Shown piece by piece: positions 8,916 through 17,496 of a DNA stretch of 31,195 bases. This DNA comes from Euplotes aediculatus (taxonomy: Eukaryota > Ciliophora > Spirotrichea > Euplotida > Euplotidae), in NCBI GenBank assembly GCA_030463445.1, contig JAQGFW010011563.1:1-31195 (forward strand), read 5' to 3'. How positions within the stretch are numbered: position 1 is the first letter of the stretch; each line of letters starts with the position of its first letter. The notes beneath the pieces were generated by a model. It had not been told where the DNA came from. It was given only the letters and a program-made list of their open reading frames with translations, and did no database searches. The position numbers and the translations under genes were made by a program.

Positions 8916-9566
8916 ATGAACATACATATTGCTATTGTAGATGATAATAAGTTGCTGATTAAGAGCGTCAGGGAAAAGCTTGCGCTATTCCCCAATATCA
9001 GGATATCCTTTACAGCAAATAATGGCCTGCAATGTATGGATCAGTTACTATCTGACCGAACAACCGACCTGGTATTAATGGATATTGAAATGCCGGAGCA
9101 AAATGGAATTGTTACTACTGCTCTTATTAAGCGCAATTACCCACAGATAAAAGTTATTGTATTAACTGTTTTTGACGATGATGAGAATATCTTCAATGCT
9201 ATTCAGGCAGGTGCAGATGGGTATTTGTTAAAAGAGATACCACCATCTTCCTTGCATGATGCAATCATTCAAACATTGGAAGGTGGTGCCGTTATGACAC
9301 CTTCCATTGCCATGAAAACCCTGCAGTTAATGCGTTCTCCACTGTATCCGGAAACGACTTCCGATGGGCAAGATGTACAGCTTTCAGAGCGGGAAACGGA
9401 AGTGTTGGAACAGCTTTCCAAAGGACTACCTTATACTGCTATTGCAGAAAATTTGATTATTTCCCCATCCACGGTGCGCAGGCATATCGAAAATATTTAT
9501 AAGAAATTGCAGGTGCACTCAAAAATTGAGGCAGTTGAGCTGGCAAAAAAGAAGCGTATTATTTGA
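8916..9566 (+). CDS. NarL/LuxR-family response regulator
   Basis: Cytoplasmic transcriptional regulator, almost certainly the partner of the kinase that ends 7 bases upstream. The receiver domain has acidic residues in IVDDNK, phospho-acceptor Asp56 in LMDIEMPEQNG, Thr/Ser switch in VLTVFDDDE and Lys in YLLKEIP. The C-terminal LuxR helix-turn-helix (about 150-210) carries LSERETEVLEQLSKG and STVRRHIENIYKKL. The 216-residue length is standard. In-frame ATGs at 8871 and 8901 would overlap the kinase stop; the ATG at 8916 gives the conventional N-terminus directly before the first receiver strand, though 8901 (ATGTATAA overlap) is possible. It may control the exported genes upstream of the kinase. 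Confidence 0.92.
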   Translation: MNIHIAIVDDNKLLIKSVREKLALFPNIRISFTANNGLQCMDQLLSDRTTDLVLMDIEMPEQNGIVTTALIKRNYPQIKVIVLTVFDDDENIFNAIQAGADGYLLKEIPPSSLHDAIIQTLEGGAVMTPSIAMKTLQLMRSPLYPETTSDGQDVQLSERETEVLEQLSKGLPYTAIAENLIISPSTVRRHIENIYKKLQVHSKIEAVELAKKKRII

Positions 9567-9591
9567 CAGGAACAGAATATTTTAATTTGCG

Positions 9592-9599
9592 TAATTTTG
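9592..9599 (+). promoter_or_regulatory. Predicted -7 promoter box for the GroES-like gene
   Basis: TAATTTTG matches TAnnTTTG. A TTTG at 9562-9565, overlapping the stop of the preceding regulator gene, could serve as the -33 element, but the 26-base spacing is longer than usual. The ATG follows 22 bases after the box. Confidence 0.4.
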
Positions 9600-9621
9600 A
9601 TTTCTTCCAAAATGGTTATAT

Positions 9622-9993
9622 ATGCGCCTTACAGCTGATGCTAAGCTAAAAAAACTGATTGTGATTGGTGATAGGGTACTTATTCAACCTGCCAAACCCA
9701 ATGAACAGACGGCCAGTGGATTGTACCTGCCTCCCGGTGTACAGGAAAAGGAAAAAGTACAACAGGGGTATGTGATCCGTACGGGTCCTGGTTATGCCAT
9801 CCCAACTCCCCCCGAAGATGAGTCCTGGAAGCAGGCGGAAGAAAAGGTTAAATACATTCCTCTCCAGGCACGTGAAGGAGATCTGGCCATTTTCCTGGTT
9901 AGTGGTGCCACCGAAGTTATGTATGAAGGGGAGAAGTATTTTATCGTGCCACAAAGCGCCATCCTGATGCTCGAAAGAGAAGAGGATTTTTAA
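9622..9993 (+). CDS. GroES-like co-chaperonin family protein with insert
   Basis: A 123-residue GroES-fold protein, longer than the usual 92-97. The GDRVLIQP opening, the mobile-loop-like TASGLYLPPG, and the closing GTEV-like and EGEKYFIVPQSAIL segments align with GroES. Compared with canonical GroES there are about 22 extra residues between the GPG turn and the GDLAIFL strand, rich in Pro, Glu and Lys (positions about 58-85). No groEL lies beside it, and its promoter box suggests independent transcription. It is therefore probably a GroES paralogue rather than the main co-chaperonin. Whether it caps GroEL is unknown, although the mobile loop keeps a G-hydrophobic-x-hydrophobic pattern. Confidence 0.85.
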   Translation: MRLTADAKLKKLIVIGDRVLIQPAKPNEQTASGLYLPPGVQEKEKVQQGYVIRTGPGYAIPTPPEDESWKQAEEKVKYIPLQAREGDLAIFLVSGATEVMYEGEKYFIVPQSAILMLEREEDF

Positions 9994-10041
9994 ACCGGCA
10001 ACTTCCATTTTTCCATTATCTTTCTTAGAAATATCGCATTC

Positions 10042-11613
10042 ATGCCAGATACGACCGCATTTATTGAAGCCATCCGCAAGGGATATACATTTAAAGGAGA
10101 TTCTGCAAAAATTGGTGTAGGCATACTGAATGGGCAGCCGGTTCCGGAGGCAGAAATTCTGCTTCCGTTGAAAACGCTGAACCGCCATGGACTTATCGCA
10201 GGTGCTACCGGTACGGGCAAAACGAAAACACTGCAGATCCTGGCTGAAGTACTCAGTGATAATTCAATTCCGGTATTACTGATGGATATTAAAGGTGACC
10301 TCAGCGGAATTGCTGCAGCCGGTGCTGCCAATGAAAAGATCAAAGAACGTTACCAGCACTTGCGGATGGACTATCAGCCTTCCGCCTATCCGGTTGAATT
10401 GCTTTCTTTAAGTAAGGAACCAGGAGTTCGCTTGCGGGCTACCGTTAGTGAGTTTGGTCCGGTGCTGCTTAGTAAGATTTTAGGTTTGAATGATACACAG
10501 GCGGGACTGGTAGCCATGATTTTTAAATGGTGTGATGATAACCAGCTTCCCCTTCTGGATCTTAAGGATTTCATCAAGGTTTTGCAATATGTGAGTGATG
10601 AAGGAAAGGCCGAACTCGAGAAATCGTACGGAAAAATCTCCACCACTTCTACAGGTACCATTCTGCGGAAAGTTGTGGAATTGCAACAGCAGGGCGCCGA
10701 TCCCTTTTTTGGCGAAAAAAGTTTTGAAGTGGAAGACCTCATGCGGATTTCCGACGATGGAAGAGGGGTTGTTTCCATTCTGCGGGTGACCGACTTGCAG
10801 GATCGCCCTAAGTTATTCTCCACTTTCATGCTGCAGTTGCTGGCGGAACTATATGGTTCCAGTCCGGAAGAAGGGGATATGGACAAACCCAAACTGGTGC
10901 TCTTCATTGATGAAGCCCACCTGATTTTCCAGGAAGCCAGTGATGCGCTCCTGCAACAAATCGAAACCATTGTAAAACTGATCCGTTCAAAGGGTATTGG
11001 GATTTTCTTTTGTACACAGAATCCAATGGATGTGCCTAAGGATGTACTGGGACAACTGGGACTTAAAGTACAACATGCCCTGCGCGCCTTTACCGCGGCC
11101 GATCGCAAAGTGATCAAACAGACAGCAGAAAATTACCCGGAAACGGAATTTTATAAAACCGATGAATTGCTTACACAGTTGGGCATCGGGGAAGCCATTA
11201 TTACGATGCTGAATGAGAAAGGAATTCCTACTCCCCTGGCTCATGTATTGCTTAGCTCGCCCCGAAGCCGGATGGATATTCTCACTGAAGGAGAAATAAG
11301 TGCATTGATTTCCGGAAGCAAACTGGTAAAGAAATACAACCAGGAAGTGGATTCCGAAAGTGCTTATGAATTGCTGACTGCAAAATTGGAGGAAGCAGCC
11401 GGATTGGAGGCTGAAGAAGAAGCGAAGAAGCAGGCAGCTAAGGCTACCAAATCAGCCGGTTCCCAAAAAGAAGAAAAATCAGTGCTGGAAAAAATGCTCA
11501 ACAGTTCTGCCGGACGGCAGGCTACCCGCACACTAACGAGTACCATTACCCGAACCTTATTGGGTGCATTAGGACTGGGGGGCAGAAGCAGTAAAAAGAA
11601 ATCGCTGTGGTAG
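10042..11613 (+). CDS. DUF853/HerA-type P-loop ATPase (YjgR-like)
   Basis: Member of the DUF853 family related to HerA/FtsK-type translocase ATPases; E. coli YjgR is the known relative and has no settled function. The 523-residue length is typical. Walker A GATGTGKT is at residues 54-61, followed by a strand ending MDIKGDLSG. Walker B LVLFIDEAH has Asp290-Glu291, and a downstream FFCTQNP segment fits the sensor/Gln position of this class. The C-terminal 80 residues are Ala/Glu/Lys-rich, then end in a Gly-Ser-Lys tail. It is predicted to be cytoplasmic. It lies 48 bases after the GroES-like gene and converges on recQ with only 10 bases between stops. Confidence 0.9.
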   Translation: MPDTTAFIEAIRKGYTFKGDSAKIGVGILNGQPVPEAEILLPLKTLNRHGLIAGATGTGKTKTLQILAEVLSDNSIPVLLMDIKGDLSGIAAAGAANEKIKERYQHLRMDYQPSAYPVELLSLSKEPGVRLRATVSEFGPVLLSKILGLNDTQAGLVAMIFKWCDDNQLPLLDLKDFIKVLQYVSDEGKAELEKSYGKISTTSTGTILRKVVELQQQGADPFFGEKSFEVEDLMRISDDGRGVVSILRVTDLQDRPKLFSTFMLQLLAELYGSSPEEGDMDKPKLVLFIDEAHLIFQEASDALLQQIETIVKLIRSKGIGIFFCTQNPMDVPKDVLGQLGLKVQHALRAFTAADRKVIKQTAENYPETEFYKTDELLTQLGIGEAIITMLNEKGIPTPLAHVLLSSPRSRMDILTEGEISALISGSKLVKKYNQEVDSESAYELLTAKLEEAAGLEAEEEAKKQAAKATKSAGSQKEEKSVLEKMLNSSAGRQATRTLTSTITRTLLGALGLGGRSSKKKSLW

Positions 11614-11623
11614 TAGATGTTTT

Positions 11624-13525
11624 TTACAGTTTCGATACGATGCCGCTGATTGCCACCTGAATCAATTGTTCTGACTCAAGATTTCTGATAGCCGTGAGCA
11701 ATTCCTGCTGATTGGCAAGCTCTCCCATTTCGGCCTGAAGCGTAGTGATGGATTTGTCGCCGGTTTGCAGGGAGCTCAATATCTGTTTTTGTAACTGCAG
11801 GGGTTTGGCTGCTTTTCTTTTTTGAGCCAGGCAGGTATCGCAGATCCCACAATCTTTAATGCTGGCATCACCAAAATAGCGTCCTATATAACTGCTTCGG
11901 CAACTGTTACCAGTAGTGTATTCAAAAAGCGCATTCAGTCGTTCCCGGGCCAGTTTTTTTCTGCGTTCAATTGCTTTCAGATCCAGTTGGATATTTTCCG
12001 TTTTAACCCTTTCGGTCAGCAGCACCAGTTGAGGCTGATCACGCGCAGGTTCATAGTTGAGAATGCCCAGCGTCTCCAGTTGTTGTAACTGTAAGAGAAT
12101 GTTTTCACGGTCGGTTTTCAACAGGCGCGCCAGGTAGGTTTCTGAAATCATACCCGGATAACTAAATATGCCTTCAATCGTGCGCAGCAATGTTTTGATC
12201 AGGGGTTCCAGTGAAGGATAGTTTTTCTCCACCTGTTCCAGCCAGCTGCGGTCTGCTACAAACTGTACCCTTGCCGGCTCATAAACGGATTCATTCAGAG
12301 CGCAATAACCATTGGCCTGCAGCAACTGCAATGCATTAATGGCAACCATCCGGTCGAGATCAAAATTTTTACAGAACAGGGTAAGATCAAAGTCGAAGCT
12401 TTGTCCCTCTCCGGTACCAGTTGGCAAATGCAGAAAATTCGCCATTGCCTGGTAGATTTTTTTAACCGTTTCGGGGGTCGGGAATTTTTTTTCCAGTTGC
12501 TGCTCCAGTTCTTTCAGGTCCTGCTGGTTGTATAATAAAACAGCATAGGCTTTTTCGCGGTCGCGACCAGCACGGCCAGCTTCCTGGTAATAATTCTCCA
12601 GGCAGTCCGGAACATCATAATGTACTACGGTTCGAACATCCGGTTTGTCGATGCCCATGCCAAAAGCATTGGTACTAACGATGATGCGTACCTGATTTTG
12701 TGTCCATTGTTGCTGGCGTTCATGCCGGTCTTCCTGGTTCAGTCCGGCATGATAAAAGGTAGCAGAAATTCCCCGGTCATTCAGGAAGCGGCAGATATCT
12801 ACCGTTCGCTTTCTGCTCCTGCAATAAACAATGCTGCTGCCTTCTACTTTTGAGAGGATATCAAACAGTTTGGGCAGTTTGCTGCTTTCTTCAAAACAGC
12901 TGTAAGAAAGGGCTTCACGTATAAAAGAACCCTTGTGCACCAGTGCATTTTTCAATTGCAACTGTGTCAGAATATCTTCCTGCACCAATGGGGTAGCAGA
13001 AGCCGTAAGTGCCAGTATCGGTATCCCTGGCAGGCTTTCCCGTAAGCTGGCGATTTGCAGGTACTGCGGACGGAAATCATATCCCCACTGTGATACACAG
13101 TGCGCTTCATCTACCGCTATCAGTGAAACCGGAAGGGCAGGCAGGTATTCTTTAAACAGATTGGTTTGTAACCGTTCAGGTGAGAGGTATAAAAATTTTA
13201 TCTGGCCATTCAGTGCCAGCTGCAGTGTTTTATTTACTTCCTTGAATGGCATGCCGGTATGAATGGCCAGTGCAGAAATGCCTTTTTTACGAAGCTGTGC
13301 CACCTGGTCTTTCATCAGCGCAATAAGCGGACTGATTACCAGGCAGATTCCATCGATTGCCAGTGCCGGTACCTGAAAGCAAACCGATTTGCCGCTACCC
13401 GTTGGAAGTAAAGCCAGGCAATCCCTTTTTTCCAATGCCGTTCGGATAATTTCTTCCTGCAACGGCCTGAACTCCGAATGCCCCCAATACTGTTTTAATA
13501 TGGAATGAATATCCTGCTGCTGCAA
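11624..13525 (-). CDS. recQ: RecQ-family ATP-dependent DNA helicase
   Basis: 3'-5' superfamily 2 DNA helicase acting in recombination and fork repair. Walker A PTGSGKS is at residues 41-47, DEAH is at 139-142 followed by CVSQWGYDFRP (the RecQ aromatic-rich loop), and motif VI is YYQEAGRAGRD. The zinc-binding cluster C-x(18)-C-x2-C-x2-C lies near 545-565. After it there is a short winged-helix-like C-terminus; the HRDC domain of longer RecQ proteins is absent. At 633 residues it fits the Bacteroidota short form. The start is a TTG at 13525: an in-frame TAA lies 6 bases upstream and no ATG occurs before the Walker A motif. It follows copA by 66 bases of purine-rich sequence. Confidence 0.93.
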   Translation of the reverse strand: MQQQDIHSILKQYWGHSEFRPLQEEIIRTALEKRDCLALLPTGSGKSVCFQVPALAIDGICLVISPLIALMKDQVAQLRKKGISALAIHTGMPFKEVNKTLQLALNGQIKFLYLSPERLQTNLFKEYLPALPVSLIAVDEAHCVSQWGYDFRPQYLQIASLRESLPGIPILALTASATPLVQEDILTQLQLKNALVHKGSFIREALSYSCFEESSKLPKLFDILSKVEGSSIVYCRSRKRTVDICRFLNDRGISATFYHAGLNQEDRHERQQQWTQNQVRIIVSTNAFGMGIDKPDVRTVVHYDVPDCLENYYQEAGRAGRDREKAYAVLLYNQQDLKELEQQLEKKFPTPETVKKIYQAMANFLHLPTGTGEGQSFDFDLTLFCKNFDLDRMVAINALQLLQANGYCALNESVYEPARVQFVADRSWLEQVEKNYPSLEPLIKTLLRTIEGIFSYPGMISETYLARLLKTDRENILLQLQQLETLGILNYEPARDQPQLVLLTERVKTENIQLDLKAIERRKKLARERLNALFEYTTGNSCRSSYIGRYFGDASIKDCGICDTCLAQKRKAAKPLQLQKQILSSLQTGDKSITTLQAEMGELANQQELLTAIRNLESEQLIQVAISGIVSKL

Positions 13526-13591
13526 TTGTTATTGTTTTTTTCTTCTTCCATTCTTCCCTTACCCTTTCTTCCCTTCCTCCATCTTCCATAC
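13526..13591 (-). repeat. Purine-rich tract between copA and recQ
   Basis: Read on the minus strand, this spacer is almost entirely purine for about 50 bases, with recurring GGAAGA/GGGAAG units, then AAAAAAACAATAACAA before the TTG start of recQ. It holds GGAGG and AGGAAGG Shine-Dalgarno-like elements, but these are over 35 bases from the start. It may be a leader or simple-sequence expansion, and no terminator hairpin is visible. Confidence 0.5.
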
Positions 13592-15730
13592 TCACTTCAC
13601 CCGCTTCACAAAAAGCCGCACCGAATTCACTGCCAGCACCACATCACTGAGGCCCATTACAAGAGCCCCTATGGCGGGTGTAAGGAAACCAAAGGCGGCA
13701 ACCGGAATCGCTACTACATTATACGCAAAGGCCCAGAACAGATTCTGTTTAATGGTGAGCATCGTGTGTTTTCCCAATCCCAGAGCTTCCGGCAATTGGG
13801 TTAGTCCGTGGTTCATCAATACAATATCCGCTGTTTGCATAGCTACCTGGGAAGCGTCGCTTAACGATATCCCAATAGAAGCTTTCGCCAGTGCCGGCGC
13901 GTCATTGATGCCATCGCCCACCATTGCTGTAGGAACAGCCGCATTACGCTCTTCGATGATAGCGAGCTTTTGTTCCGGTGATTTTTCTGCAATCACTTCT
14001 TTAATGCCTAATTGTGAAGCAACAGCTGCTGCCTTCTCCTGACGGTCGCCGCTGAGTAATACCGTATGGATTCCTTTGCTGTGCAGGTATTCCACCACCG
14101 CCTTTGCTTCTGGCCGCAATTCATCAAGTACATCAATCCAGCCAATCAGCTCTCCGTTTCGTAACACATACACATTGTGATGATCCTCACGGGTATGGGT
14201 ATCCGCAATAGCGTAGGAGCCTGCCCAATACTGATCCCCTTCCTTGCTCACCGCCTTCATGCCCTTACCCTTTACTTCTTCAATCGAAGTCCAGCGAAGC
14301 AGGTCTTTGGTCTTCCATTCACGGCTGATTGCCTGGGCAATTGGATGGTTGGAATATTTTTCCAGTGAAACAACAATTCGTTTAAACTCATCGGGCGAAA
14401 CACCGATTGCTTCAAACTGCCGGATAGAAAAACTGCCGGTAGTTACCGTGCCGGTTTTATCAAAGACTACCTGCCTGATAGCTTTGAAGGCCTCCAAAGA
14501 ACTTGCATTCCGGAAAAGGATACCGTTTCGGGCAGCGCGGCCCAGGCCTACGGCAATGGCTGCAGGTGTAGCAAGTCCCATCGCACAGGGACAGGCAATT
14601 ACCAGTACCGCAATGCTGCGCATCAGCGCATCCCTTAAAGTATGTTCAGATGAGCCGGAAAGAAAATAATAATTCAGCAGGAATGTGAGCAGGGCGATCA
14701 CCAGCACTATTGGTACAAAAACGGCACTGATACGGTCAGCCATGCGCTGTACCGGTGGTTTATCACCCTGTGCTTTTTTTACCAGGTTGATAATATTGGC
14801 CAGCACAGACTGATCCGCACCGGCTGTTACCTGCGCTTTCACGGTTCCTTCCAGCAGCAGACTGCCACCAATCAGCAGGTCTTTCTGTTTTTTAAGAATG
14901 GGCTCACTTTCTCCGGTAATAATCGATTCGTTGACGCTGGCCTGTCCCCATAATATTTTTGCATCCGCCGGTACCTGTTCTCCATTTTTAATCAGGATCA
15001 GGTCGCCGCTTTTCAAGTGCGTATTTTCAATGGGAAAAATTAATTCCTGGTGCTGGTCGTCAAAGGCGATCATATTGGCCATCACTTTCTGACTTTTCAC
15101 CAGTTTATTCAATTCCCGCTGGGTGCTGTGAATCGAAAGGTCTTCCAGGTAGTTTCCCAGAAATACCAGCGTGATGATAGCGGCGGCGGTTTCAAAAAAC
15201 AGGTAATTGCCAGGCTGGTCTAAGAAAATTCCCACCAGGCTGTAAACAAAGGCAGCGGTTGCCCCCAATGCAATCAGCACATTCATGTTGGGAACTCCGG
15301 ACTGTAAACTCTTCCAGGCACTTCTGCCAAAATGATACATCCCGATTGAATAAACCGGCAAACAGAGTAGGAGTTGCACCCATGGATTCATCAGCCAGGG
15401 CCAGTGTAAGCCCGGTATCATATGCAGCATCAGCAGCAGCGTAAAGGGCAAACAGATCAGCATATACCGCAGGTATTTGTTCATGGGTGGCTTTTGGTCG
15501 CCTGCCGGTGGAGTGGCCTTTTCATCCACTACCGAATAGCCTAGGGAGCTGATCCCCCTGGTTAAACTTTCCTGCTTTGCTTTATCAAAATCTGTTGCCT
15601 CAAAATGTACGTCCCCGTCAATAGGATTGACTTTTACATTCTGCATGCCCTCTTTTTCGAGGTATTTGGATACACTAAGGGCACAATTGGAACAGGTCAT
15701 TCCTTCCACTTTCCAGTTAATTGATTCCAT
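13592..15730 (-). CDS. copA: Cu(I)-translocating P1B-type ATPase
   Basis: Integral inner-membrane pump that exports cytoplasmic Cu(I) using ATP. Its single N-terminal heavy-metal domain has GMTCSNC (Cys13, Cys16). Eight transmembrane segments are expected. The metal site CPC is at 380-382, followed by AMGLATPAA. The phosphorylation motif DKTGT has Asp424. The hinge MVGDGINDAPALA is present, with YN in the penultimate helix and MGLSD in the last helix, matching the Cu(I) signature. The 712-residue length is normal. No CopZ chaperone, CueR or cbb3 oxidase (ccoGNOP) genes lie nearby, so I cannot tell detoxification from cuproenzyme assembly. It is divergent from tsaE, and recQ follows on the same strand. 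Confidence 0.95.
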   Translation of the reverse strand: MESINWKVEGMTCSNCALSVSKYLEKEGMQNVKVNPIDGDVHFEATDFDKAKQESLTRGISSLGYSVVDEKATPPAGDQKPPMNKYLRYMLICLPFTLLLMLHMIPGLHWPWLMNPWVQLLLCLPVYSIGMYHFGRSAWKSLQSGVPNMNVLIALGATAAFVYSLVGIFLDQPGNYLFFETAAAIITLVFLGNYLEDLSIHSTQRELNKLVKSQKVMANMIAFDDQHQELIFPIENTHLKSGDLILIKNGEQVPADAKILWGQASVNESIITGESEPILKKQKDLLIGGSLLLEGTVKAQVTAGADQSVLANIINLVKKAQGDKPPVQRMADRISAVFVPIVLVIALLTFLLNYYFLSGSSEHTLRDALMRSIAVLVIACPCAMGLATPAAIAVGLGRAARNGILFRNASSLEAFKAIRQVVFDKTGTVTTGSFSIRQFEAIGVSPDEFKRIVVSLEKYSNHPIAQAISREWKTKDLLRWTSIEEVKGKGMKAVSKEGDQYWAGSYAIADTHTREDHHNVYVLRNGELIGWIDVLDELRPEAKAVVEYLHSKGIHTVLLSGDRQEKAAAVASQLGIKEVIAEKSPEQKLAIIEERNAAVPTAMVGDGINDAPALAKASIGISLSDASQVAMQTADIVLMNHGLTQLPEALGLGKHTMLTIKQNLFWAFAYNVVAIPVAAFGFLTPAIGALVMGLSDVVLAVNSVRLFVKRVK

Positions 15731-15801
15731 ATTGCTGCTTTTACCTGTTGATTTGTAAAATTACGAAAAGCCCGGTTCGCAATGTGGCCGTTAAATTGCC
15801 C

Positions 15802-15809
15802 TAATTTTG
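15802..15809 (+). promoter_or_regulatory. -7 promoter box touching the tsaE start
   Basis: TAATTTTG matches TAnnTTTG and ends only 3 bases before the ATG at 15813. If it is used, transcription would begin at or just inside the start codon, giving a leaderless message or a start further downstream. No good -33 TTTG is seen. Confidence 0.35.
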
Positions 15810-15812
15810 GAG

Positions 15813-16235
15813 ATGTTCCGACGTTTTACCCATTCCGAATTACCCGGGGTGGCCCGGGAAATCCTGGACTACCTGAAAGAGCCCAGAGTAATTGCCTTTG
15901 ATGCACCGATGGGTGCCGGTAAAACTACCCTGGTGCATGCACTCTGTGATGCCCTTGGTGTCAGGGATCCTGTTGGGAGTCCGACTTTCTCTATCATCAA
16001 TGAGTACGCAAGTGCTTCCGGGCCTGTATTCCACATTGATTGTTATCGCCTGAAATCAGAAGAAGAAGCCGTGGATGCAGGTATAGAAGATTGCCTGGAG
16101 GGAAAAAACTGGTGCTTTATAGAGTGGGCGGAAAAAATCCCGCACCTGCTGCCGGAAAGCCTGGTAACCATTACCATTCGTGTGGAAGATCCTCTTACCC
16201 GATCACTCGAACTCAGGGATTCAGTTTCTTCTTAA
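15813..16235 (+). CDS. tsaE: tRNA threonylcarbamoyladenosine ATPase TsaE
   Basis: TsaE (YjeE) is the small ATPase that works with TsaB-TsaD in forming N6-threonylcarbamoyladenosine at position 37 of ANN-decoding tRNAs. The 140-residue product has P-loop MGAGKTT at about 35-41, the switch-like GSPTFSIINEY, the HIDCYRL strand and the conserved FIEWAEK near the end, all in family order. The ATG at 15813 is preferred over an in-frame TTG at 15807. It is divergent from copA and is followed by the alanine dehydrogenase after 46 bases on the same strand. TsaB, TsaC and TsaD are not in the window. Confidence 0.95.
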   Translation: MFRRFTHSELPGVAREILDYLKEPRVIAFDAPMGAGKTTLVHALCDALGVRDPVGSPTFSIINEYASASGPVFHIDCYRLKSEEEAVDAGIEDCLEGKNWCFIEWAEKIPHLLPESLVTITIRVEDPLTRSLELRDSVSS

Positions 16236-16281
16236 TCAAAAATCGCCGCAGAAATTGTAATTTTCCAACTCGATCTATTTC

Positions 16282-17496
16282 ATGTCGCAGCAGAAACCAT
16301 TTATCAGCACTTCCTTCAGTTATGAAACACTGGAAGAAACCCTGGATGTAAAACCAACCGGTGCCCAATTACATATTGGGATTCCGAAAGAAATCGCATT
16401 CCAGGAAAACCGAATCGCACTCACACCCGACGCGGTGGGTGTTCTTGTCAGCAATGGTCACCAGGTTACCATCGAACACAATGCGGGTGATGCAGCCCAT
16501 TTCCGTGATCGTGATTACAGCGAAGCGGGAGCACGTATTGTGTATGAAAAAGCGGAAGTGTACAAAGCTCCCATCCTGGTGAAAAGTGCGCCGGTTATTG
16601 AAGAAGATATTCCCTTGCTGCAAATGGGACAGGTGATCATTTCACCCATGCACACCACACTGCTCAAAGCGGCTTTGCTGGAGAAGATGATGGATAAAAA
16701 AATCACCGCACTCTGTTTTGAGCAACTGAAAGATGAAAGCGGTTCACTGCCTATCGTTCGCAGTATGAGCGAAATCGCCGGCAGCGCAGTGATGCTGATA
16801 GCCGGACAATACCTCAGCTCTGCGAATCATGGTAAGGGAGTTTTGTTGGGAGGAATTTCCGGCATTCCGCCATCCAAGGTGATCATTATTGGTGCGGGTA
16901 TTGTTGGAGAGTATGCCGCAAGGGCTGCCATCGCACTGGGTGCCTCTGTGAAAGTGTTTGATAACAGTGTGTACCGGCTCAAGCAGTTGCAGAATAATAT
17001 TGGACACCGGCTCTGGACCTCCGTACTGGAACCCAAGATACTGGCCAAACAACTCAAGACCTGCGAAGTAGCCGTTGGCGCACTCGGTTCAAGTACGGGA
17101 AGAGCGCCGGTGGTGGTTACTGAAGAGATGGTTAGCAATATGCGGCCCGGTAGTGTAGTCATCGACGTTAGTATTGATAGCGGAGGCTGTTTTGAAACCT
17201 CTGAAATTACCAGTCATGAACAACCGATTTTCATGAAATACGGCGTGATTCATTACTGTGTTCCCAATATCCCTTCCGGATTTGCACGTACTGCTTCTCA
17301 TGGTATCAGCAATGTATTGATGCCCCTGCTGCTCGAAGCGGCAGAGGAAGGAGGAATTGATCACCTGATCTGGCAAAAAATTTACCTGCGAAGCGGGATT
17401 TATCTGTTTAAAGGAGCGCTTACGCATTTTCACCTCAGCCAGCGGTTCAATTTAAAGTATACGGATCTTAATCTGTTGATCGCCAGCAGGCGTTAG
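16282..17496 (+). CDS. ald: Alanine dehydrogenase / PNT-type NAD-binding protein
   Basis: NAD-dependent alanine dehydrogenase family, interconverting alanine with pyruvate and ammonia. Features in order are PKE and NRIALTP at the N-terminal catalytic domain, substrate Lys in ILVKSAP, His in SPMHTTL, the Rossmann motif IIGAGIVGEYAA (about residues 197-208), and VIDVSIDSGGCFET carrying the conserved Asp. There are about 30 extra residues before the family's usual start, as in other Bacteroidota members, giving 404 residues rather than about 370. That divergent form leaves some doubt about substrate, and a PNT-alpha-like role is the alternative. A weak box TAATTTTC lies 16 bases before the ATG. 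Its TAG overlaps the TAA of the convergent ABC gene. Confidence 0.88.
   Translation: MSQQKPFISTSFSYETLEETLDVKPTGAQLHIGIPKEIAFQENRIALTPDAVGVLVSNGHQVTIEHNAGDAAHFRDRDYSEAGARIVYEKAEVYKAPILVKSAPVIEEDIPLLQMGQVIISPMHTTLLKAALLEKMMDKKITALCFEQLKDESGSLPIVRSMSEIAGSAVMLIAGQYLSSANHGKGVLLGGISGIPPSKVIIIGAGIVGEYAARAAIALGASVKVFDNSVYRLKQLQNNIGHRLWTSVLEPKILAKQLKTCEVAVGALGSSTGRAPVVVTEEMVSNMRPGSVVIDVSIDSGGCFETSEITSHEQPIFMKYGVIHYCVPNIPSGFARTASHGISNVLMPLLLEAAEEGGIDHLIWQKIYLRSGIYLFKGALTHFHLSQRFNLKYTDLNLLIASRR

Noticed and set aside
13395-13595. 66-codon minus frame across the copA-recQ spacer
   Set aside because: Its N-terminus is the purine tract read as Glu/Lys/Arg and the rest is recQ in another frame.
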